Assembly (NCBI GenBank): GCA_030374805.1
Contig: JARGSG010000017.1
Location: 682,001 to 746,000, forward strand
DNA length: 64,000 nt
Reading direction: 5' to 3'
Source of the DNA: Gracilaria gracilis
Taxonomy: Eukaryota > Rhodophyta > Florideophyceae > Gracilariales > Gracilariaceae
The position numbers were made by a program, and so were the translations under genes. The notes under the pieces were generated by a model. That model was not told the DNA's origin, did not search any database, and saw only the letters and a list, made by a program, of their open reading frames with translations. This document shows positions 58,139-64,000 of the stretch, piece after piece (position 1 is the first letter of the stretch; each line of letters begins with the position of its first letter).

Positions 58139-60655
58139 TCAACGAGACGGGTGAGTGGCAAAAGGAGGTCCCGAGGAGCCTCCAGGCGAGGATCCACGAC
58201 CCGGAGTGGTGTTCTGATGGGCTCCCGGCCAAGGCTGGAAGAGATGAGCCTGGCCTGGAGCCTGGCTAGGTGCGCTACGACGACCCAGGGGGGTACTAGT
58301 AGGCACGCTGACGCCTGGCACTACGTCAGGACCCATCGGAGGTGGCGCGCTCGTTTGCGCAACCGACGGAGGAACCGACGACCAGGTGTGGAGAGGAGCC
58401 TGCGGAGCGGCTAGAAGGCCTGGGTTCAGGCTAGCACCAAGTAGGGGATCCTCCAAAGGGTTCGTGGGGGTCGGGCCCATAGCTGTCGCTAGACCTCCTA
58501 CTTGGTTGGTAGCCATCTGGTAGAGCTCGAACTGGAACCGGTTCCGGAACTCACCAATTTGGGAGAAGGATCGCACGTATGGGGCGTGACGAGGCAGGAT
58601 GCTTTCCAAAAGGGTGAGTCCTTCCACCACAGAGGTAGGACCGGCTCGCTGGAAGTTCACCACGCAGGCTTGGCGGACCCGAGCCATTAAACCTGAAACG
58701 GCCTGGGAATCCACCTGAGAGGGAACAGGCGCCGCAGCCGTAGCCATGAAATCCCCGAGGATATTCCGTGGTGGCCCATCAACCCTTGTGGTACCGGGGA
58801 GAAGAGAAGTTACACCAGTATGGGCAGGCGTGTTGCGTCCCTCCGGAGCAGAAGTAGGCGCCGAAGCGACCACAGGGGTAGCTGCTAGCGATTCCACCAC
58901 GGTTGGGAAGGGTTCAGGACTCCCTGAAGGTCCCTGATTGGTAGGCACACCGGGGTAGCGTTGCTCTGCGCGGGACACGACCTTCCAGGACACAGGATCA
59001 AAAACTTCCCACCCCTGCTTGGGTCCCCACGGGAAACTATCCACTTGGGTAAGCAACGACTCCAATTGCTTAATGGAGTAATCCGTACCTGCCACAATGG
59101 TTCCGAGTCCGAACTGTCGGATGTCGCGAATGACCCTCGGGGGAATGAAGAACATACGACCAGGAGGCTGAACACCGTCACGGTAAATCTCGACTTCGCG
59201 AGAACGGCAGTCCCAGTCAATACCATCACAGGCAGCCTGCAGAGCCAGGACGGCCACCAGTATGGCCCACTCTGCGAGGGCAATCGACCAAATGAGGTAA
59301 TACCGATCGTGGTTACGGGTGATGTAGCTCCCTAAATAGGCCAATACCGGTGGGGTTGGGACGCCAAGCGACATCGGGACCTCATATGCATTCCACCACT
59401 CGGGTCGGGCTACGTACCAAGAGGTTCTTTCCTTATTAGGTTGAGAGAAGAACTCCACATTTTGGAACCCATGCATGACGCGGTTGAAGCTCGATCGGGT
59501 GCGGATGCGAGCCCCGGTGGCGGCATCCACACCCCACCTACGACGGTTAGCCCAATGGATGGTATTGTACGGCCGGTCAAGACACACCAAATGTGGAGAA
59601 GCCGCGAGGTATTGCTGTGGAAGAAAGTCATATTGACAGATCTTCACCACCAAACGTCGGTAATAATGGAGCTCCGGTTCGATATAGACGTACGGCAAGT
59701 CGATAGGATACAGCGGGGGAATGAAATACCTCATTGGTGTGTGCCGCTGGCGACTTTCGTAGCACTCCAGCCGACCCTGACGAGGTTTAGATTCCTTATC
59801 TCGACGGTGGAGCGTCTGCGGAGCCGAGCAGAGACGCTCACAGTCCCAACGAAACAAACCCAAGTAGGTATCCAAAATCGGACGTCGCAAAATGCCGGGA
59901 AGCGATGTGTTCCCCGGCGCCACGGACTAGTACTGGCGGTACAGCGTCGCTTGCGAAACCATTTTTGGATCGATCCCGAAGGTACCATGTTGGGAAACGT
60001 TCCAGTCGGCGGTGGTGAACGCCTCCAAACCATAATAGGAAATACCACGAGGAATCTTGGAATCCGGACCATACGGGTCCCGGATCTCTTCGTAAATCCC
60101 TTGAGGTTGATGTGAAGAAGACTGAACTGGCTGGCTCCGAAAACCTGTTTGGATGCGATTGTGGTACAACGCAGCACCCCGCGAACCAGACTTGGTGATG
60201 CCATTGCCACGACCGCGCGACAGACCGGCGCCCGACATGTCGTGAAGATTACCGCGAGGGAGTGGCTGAGACGCTGGGCACTCAACCGCAGGGGTGAACC
60301 GAATTGGCTTTTTATCCACAATGGGTGAATCGCCAGAGCTGATGCTCAAAACCTCCACCCGTTCGGGGCTCCATGCTGGTTCAACCATTAAGGTATCGGC
60401 ATTGGCCGCCGGGGTCGCGTCGTCCCTTGGGGTGATCTCTTCCGAGTGACCAAGGTGGGGAACCGACAAGCGTCGTGTACCGCTACGGGTGCGTACGCTG
60501 GTACCAGGGCTACCCAGGTGGTTGAGATAAGGATCGGGGGTCACCATAAACGGAGGTAACCTTGTCGGTCGGGCGAAAAGCCGCGGCAGCGCGAGCCAAC
60601 ACGAGTGAACCTCAAGGGGGTACGGAGATAACCCGGAAGGGGGATGATGAAACAA
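58139..60655 (-). pseudogene. antisense ORF (~838 codons, one stop) inside the gypsy element
   Basis: On the strand opposite gag-pol, one frame runs from ATG 60,655 to 58,139, interrupted only by TAG at 59,927-59,929. Residues 1-240 are Pro/Ser/Arg-rich ('VEVLSISSGDSPIVDKKP'), with the last part more ordered ('GISYYGLEAFTTADWNVSQH'). After the stop comes a Trp/Tyr-rich globular region (about 250-540), including 'RPEWWNAYEVPMSLGVPTPP', 'YLIWSIALAEWAILVAVLAL' (hydrophobic, possible membrane or buried helix) and 'REVEIYRDGVQPPGRMFFIP'. The rest has a helical 'LMARVRQACVVNFQRAG' block and a long Pro/Gly/Ser tail. I recognise no family. Extra antisense ORFs between pol and the 3' LTR are known in some plant Ty3/gypsy elements (for example Grande, RIRE2, Retand). 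Expression would need a promoter reading leftward from the 3' LTR. Confidence 0.7.
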
Positions 60656-61078
60656 CCTCTAAGGGACGGAGACGGAACCTTAAAGGAACAGCGTGATCAG
60701 CCGCAACCAAGGGGGCGTCAAAATCCTTCACGGTACAGCCCCTAAAGGAGCGCAAAGTCGCACCGTGTACCCCGATGGGTGTAACAACACTGGAGAGCTG
60801 ACCGAAAACCTGAGTCCGTAAAGGTGTACGCCACCGTGTGCTGGTGATCCAACCTCGCAGGTACACAACGGCCGCGCGTCGCGTCCACAAATCACGAATG
60901 GGAAAAAAGAAAGTCACTGTCGATGGTGACTCAGATGGTGAACAGGCAAGGTCCGTATCGCAGGGCGGGCGCAACGCACGGCGCGAGATGGCACGAAGGC
61001 TGCGAGAGGGACCAAATTGGCACGGCGATGCAACCAACTTGGTGAGAGGATCTAGGAGCCACGAGGGCGTGGCTCAGG

Positions 61079-61092
61079 GAAGCAAGGGGGTC
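61079..61092 (+). other. polypurine tract
   Basis: ggaagcaagggggtc lies immediately before the 3' LTR start at 61,093, the position where plus-strand DNA synthesis is primed. Confidence 0.65.
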
Positions 61093-61599
61093 TGTAGTAC
61101 AATGAGACCTCAATGGGTTGGTGCGACGTGGGCCTACTGGTGCGCCTTGCGGGCTGCACTGTACCCAATTGGTATTCTGTATTATATAAATTCTAATTTC
61201 TAATATATAGTTTAGGATAGCTTAGCATTGCTGGCCCATGACAGTAGGTCATGGGTGCAGCCGATGACGTCATGCCCGCATGGGATATCGGCGCCGGTGC
61301 ACCTTGTATATATTGTGGTGCACCTGGCCTCCCCCTCGGGTATTGTAAAGTCAGGCACCACTAGGGCATTAAGTTTATCATCTTGGTCACTTGCTACTCT
61401 ATTTCTATTCAGGTTTTACCGCGCGTCGACCTCTAATACCGTACATCTACACGGTCTAGACTAGTTGCCCCGCCGATTGCTTCTGCGGGTTTCAGGTTCC
61501 CTACTGCCATATGGGTTATGTGTTTTTTTCCTTTAGGTTGACCCCTGGTGCGCTTTTACCAACAGGCATACCCCACACCTTATCGGTATTTGTACGACA
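61093..61599 (+). repeat. 3' LTR
   Basis: 507 bp, same length as the 5' LTR. Keeps the octamer-TATA-octamer (61,296-61,303 and 61,317-61,324) and has a perfect tgacgtca (61,265-61,272) where the 5' copy has cgacgtca. Followed by the target duplication taaaa. Confidence 0.95.
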
Positions 61600-61604
61600 T
61601 AAAA

Positions 61605-62520
61605 CAAACTGGAAGTGTTTTCAGAGAGAGAAAATGAACTTCCTATTACGTTTTATGATTGTAATCACCGCCTTGATGCTGCTGAATGCACGAAGTGGTA
61701 TTCAAGACTAAATATTTCGTATTTATCTTCTTTTCCTCACGATGTGTCTTCGTTTTCTTAAGCTGGGATTCATTGAGCTCTAAAGGGCAATAACACTCTT
61801 CATCGTGAATACTGCTGCATATATCTACTTTGTAATATATAAAATAGAGTTGGTTAGCGGATATTGAGGGTATCCTTGCAAAATGATGTATTTTTGATGG
61901 CAGATAATTTTTTTATAGCATTTTAATCCGGTTTATAGCTGTTGTGGCTGTGTAGCGGCCTTAAATATTTGTGAATTCGAACGAGCTACCCAAAAGGTTC
62001 TGATTACTTCTTTTTCAGAGTAATATTGAGTATTAGAGCGAGAAAAGTAGCTAATATGTAGTTTTGTATTCGTTTGGCACGTTATACGTCAAGAAGCAGC
62101 TCTGGTAACCTGTTTATCTGGGTCAGTGCAGCACTTTTTGAAACTTTTGGTGAAAGATTTGAATTTTTTTAACTAAGATTTGGTAAACTAAGTATAACAG
62201 TTGTGTTTTTGTGGGGCAAGGGTTTAAATTTGTAAAGAATTGGTTTAATACATATAATTATGTCTAGGATGTTGCTGGGTATTTTTAGAACTTAATTGAG
62301 AGCATTTGTTTCATTTTCTTTTTATTTGTTTGAGGTAAATGTTTATGTTATTTTTGAGTATTATTTAAGCTTGTAGCTTCAGGGTTGGTTTGGTTTGTAT
62401 TGTTACTGTTTTTTTCAAAGGTGACCGAAACAGGTTATGATTCCAAAGGGGAGCATGGCCTAAAATTGTCATGCCACTTATCTGCATACTTGAAGAAATG
62501 GGTCCGTCCGAAAATCCCGA
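61605..62520. other. AT-rich spacer, no gene
   Basis: T-rich DNA with no supported ORF. Probably includes the left terminus of the Harbinger element, but no terminal inverted repeat can be matched because the right end lies beyond the window. Confidence 0.4.
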
Positions 62521-62524
62521 AAGT

Positions 62525-62642
62525 CCCAGACGCCAAGTTGAAGAGCAAATCAAAAGCGCGCACGTGGAAGTTCTTGTTGCCAGAACTTGGCGTCTGGACG
62601 GGGTCAGCGGCACCCCGTCCAGACGCCAAGTTCTGGCAACAA
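62525..62642. repeat. perfect inverted repeat, 31-bp arms, with a third partial arm
   Basis: 62,574-62,604 is the exact reverse complement of 62,612-62,642, with a 7-nt loop (62,605-62,611). A further 14-nt match to the right arm (ccagacgccaagtt) lies at 62,526-62,539, so two alternative stems are possible. It ends 107 bp before the transposase ATG. Confidence 0.95.
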
Positions 62643-62748
62643 GGAGCTTTCGTGTAAGTGAAACGCATCTTTTTATTCGAAACGCATAACAACATCCAAA
62701 GCATATGAACAAGCTTTCACTCCTGCTCTCACAAGACAACTTTCCCTC

Positions 62749-63957
62749 ATGCCACGCTCAAAACCAAATTCTCTTGTTCTGTTCCAGGCCGCCTGTATCC
62801 TTATACTTCTTCTTATCCGTCATCGTGAACGCAAACGCCGCAAACATACAAGACGTAAACGAAGAAAAACCAAAGACCTAAAGTTCCTGCGCTCTGGGAT
62901 TGTACGCCCGCACTTGCACACAACACCATGGCGGCGTCTGTTTCTGTGTGGAACAGATGCAGACTATATTGTTGCAACAAATTTCAACAAATCCGTCTTC
63001 TACGGTGATCTACTCCCGTGGTTCTCTGCAACACGCTCAATAACAAGAAATGGTTCTCCGTTTCGATCATCACGCACCGCATGGGGAAGAAAAGCAATAC
63101 TGCATACTGAGGATTTGTTGGGCCTTGCTCTGTGGTACATGAAGACCGGAGATGTAGAGTATTCCCTCTGCCCCATATTTGGAATCACACCATCTTCTTT
63201 GTCCGAGTGGCTCGATTATGCGGTTGAAGTTCTTTGGAATGTGACACAAGACACTGCCCATCCACAGTTCAGAATTGCATGGCCGACAGAACCAGAAATG
63301 AGAGAATCTTGTGCATTATTGGAGAAGAATAGAATCCATGGATATGCGCTTCGCGGAGTGTTTGGTGTAAGCGACGGAGCTCGATTGGATGTGCCAAACT
63401 TCGGCGATCCCGACACGCAAAACTCATTCTATAACGCAATGACACAACGGGTTGAGGCAACCAATCTGTTAGTCTGGAACTTCAAAGGTGAGGTCATACA
63501 TGCAGCTTTGAATTATCCTGGGAGTTATCATGATAGTAAACTGGCGTACATATCTGGATTATACTGGCCAAAACTAATTCCTGACTGCAACACGCCAGCG
63601 GGATATGCGATATTGGGAGACTCGGCGTTCGTGAACGACACTCGAATCACGGCGGGAAAGGTTGTACGAGCACGGAAGTTAAACGAACGAAGAAATCTGT
63701 CCATATCAACGGGATGTGCGGCAATTGACCTGGTACTCCAACGAATATACCCTAGTGAGCGACAATGCGCTGAGTGGGGTGTGCGTGGGTTGAAGGCTCC
63801 GTTCCGGCGGCTGACTAGAGTTCTGCCTTCGAACCATAACAAACGTGGTCGCTTGCTGTATTTGGCTTGTCATCTCGTTAATTATCGCACCCGCACCATG
63901 GGTCATAGCCAAATTGCATCTGTGTATAGCGAGCAACAAGACCCAGACCATATGTAA
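62749..63957 (+). CDS. PIF/Harbinger-type transposase (DDE_Tnp_4), apparently intact
   Basis: 402 aa, no internal stop, ATG 62,749. A hydrophobic start (about 9-24) precedes a very basic stretch, 'RHRERKRRKHTRRKRRK' (24-40), suited to nuclear import and DNA contact. Helix-turn-helix-like residues at about 118-156 ('LLGLALWYMKTGDVEYSLC', 'GITPSSLSEWL') correspond to the family's conserved region before the catalytic domain. Catalytic acids: D209 in 'GVFGVSDGARLDVPN', D291 in 'YAILGDSAFVND' and E342 in 'RQCAEWGVRGLKAPF'. The 'NYPGSYHDSKLA' block is also conserved. Length is normal. Harbinger elements usually need a second, Myb-like protein; none is visible, and it may lie beyond 64 kb. This is the only transposase in the window with both an open frame and a full catalytic triad. 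Confidence 0.9.
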   Translation: MPRSKPNSLVLFQAACILILLLIRHRERKRRKHTRRKRRKTKDLKFLRSGIVRPHLHTTPWRRLFLCGTDADYIVATNFNKSVFYGDLLPWFSATRSITRNGSPFRSSRTAWGRKAILHTEDLLGLALWYMKTGDVEYSLCPIFGITPSSLSEWLDYAVEVLWNVTQDTAHPQFRIAWPTEPEMRESCALLEKNRIHGYALRGVFGVSDGARLDVPNFGDPDTQNSFYNAMTQRVEATNLLVWNFKGEVIHAALNYPGSYHDSKLAYISGLYWPKLIPDCNTPAGYAILGDSAFVNDTRITAGKVVRARKLNERRNLSISTGCAAIDLVLQRIYPSERQCAEWGVRGLKAPFRRLTRVLPSNHNKRGRLLYLACHLVNYRTRTMGHSQIASVYSEQQDPDHM

Positions 63958-64000
63958 ATTTGTCCTGGCACCTCTTACATAATCCAGGTTTGGAGCATAT
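63958..64000. other. 3' flank of the transposase to window end
   Basis: 43 bp only; nothing to annotate. Confidence 0.3.

Larger units (their letters stand above)
50135..61599 (+). mobile_element. full-length Ty3/gypsy chromodomain retrotransposon with antisense ORF
   Basis: Two 507-bp LTRs (50,135-50,641 and 61,093-61,599), both starting tgtagtac and ending tacgaaa/tacgaca. A perfect 5-bp target duplication taaaa flanks them (50,130-50,134 and 61,600-61,604). Order: 5' LTR, primer-binding-site-like tggtctcccgacc (50,645), gag, protease, RT, RNase H, integrase with chromodomain, then ~3.8 kb containing a long antisense ORF, purine tract (61,079-61,090), 3' LTR. About 10 mismatches in the first ~145 bp of the LTR pair indicate a moderately old insertion. 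Confidence 0.95.

Noticed and set aside
59441..60115. 224-codon plus-strand frame inside the gypsy element
   Set aside because: Lies opposite the much longer antisense ORF and has no gag-pol homology; treated as its shadow.
60612..61037. 141-codon minus frame upstream of and overlapping the antisense ORF
   Set aside because: Arg/Pro/Ser-rich, different frame, no motif; more likely leader than gene, though a spliced first exon cannot be excluded.
1..64000. CRISPR arrays, operons, rRNA or complete tRNA genes
   Set aside because: None seen; the DNA is clearly eukaryotic nuclear.

Overview
The window is nuclear DNA of a eukaryote, and most of it is decayed transposable elements. Short GC-rich genes with few or no introns sit in AT-rich, repeat-packed DNA. 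One 54-nt spliceosomal intron has a textbook branch point. Trypsin, TRM1, mTERF-like and F-box/VWA sequences are all eukaryotic. The mix of Ty1/copia, Ty3/gypsy, MULE, piggyBac, Harbinger and Tc1 elements around intron-poor genes suggests a florideophyte red alga of the Chondrus type. That assignment is an inference from general features and has not been checked.

Layout: 0.5-3.7 kb is a GC-rich gene block with a Tim17/22-like membrane protein (+), an F-box/VWA protein (-) and an mTERF-like protein (+). After 2.5 kb of AT-rich spacer, 6.2-7.1 kb holds a two-exon gene of unknown function with a premature in-frame stop. From 7.5 to 40 kb is a repeat zone: a transposase remnant (8.5-9.3), a broken Ty3/gypsy pol (11.8-14.6), two broken copies of one Ty1/copia-like family in opposite orientations (17.5-20.4 minus, 35.6-40.0 plus), a Tc1/mariner remnant (21.2-21.8), diverged repeats with a perfect 40-bp palindrome (22.6), a LINE reverse transcriptase cut short at its 3' end (23.4-25.3), a purine-rich ORF (30.2-31.3), a piggyBac element (31.2-34.0), a second 40-bp palindrome (34.7) and a 293-bp MITE (34.8-35.1).

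From 40.1 to 42.9 kb is a GC-rich island of dead host genes: an unidentified gene, a tRNA (guanine26-N2)-dimethyltransferase (TRM1) and a trypsin-like protease, all carrying stops or frameshifts. It is followed at 42,865 by a 6.6-kb Mutator-like element with ~250-bp terminal inverted repeats, a FAR1/SWIM-type transposase and a separate Ulp1-like protease gene.

From 50,135 to 61,599 is a structurally complete 11.5-kb Ty3/gypsy chromodomain element with two 507-bp LTRs and a perfect 5-bp target duplication (taaaa). It is catalytically dead: the reverse transcriptase motif reads YIND and there are several stops. Between pol and the 3' LTR it carries an ~838-codon ORF on the ANTISENSE strand, broken by a single stop and of no recognised family. 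This is the most unusual object in the window.

The window ends with a 31-bp-arm perfect hairpin (62.57-62.64 kb) just upstream of the only intact-looking transposase, a PIF/Harbinger DDE gene (62,749-63,957). The genes do not form a pathway; the window is a record of successive insertions around a few host genes.
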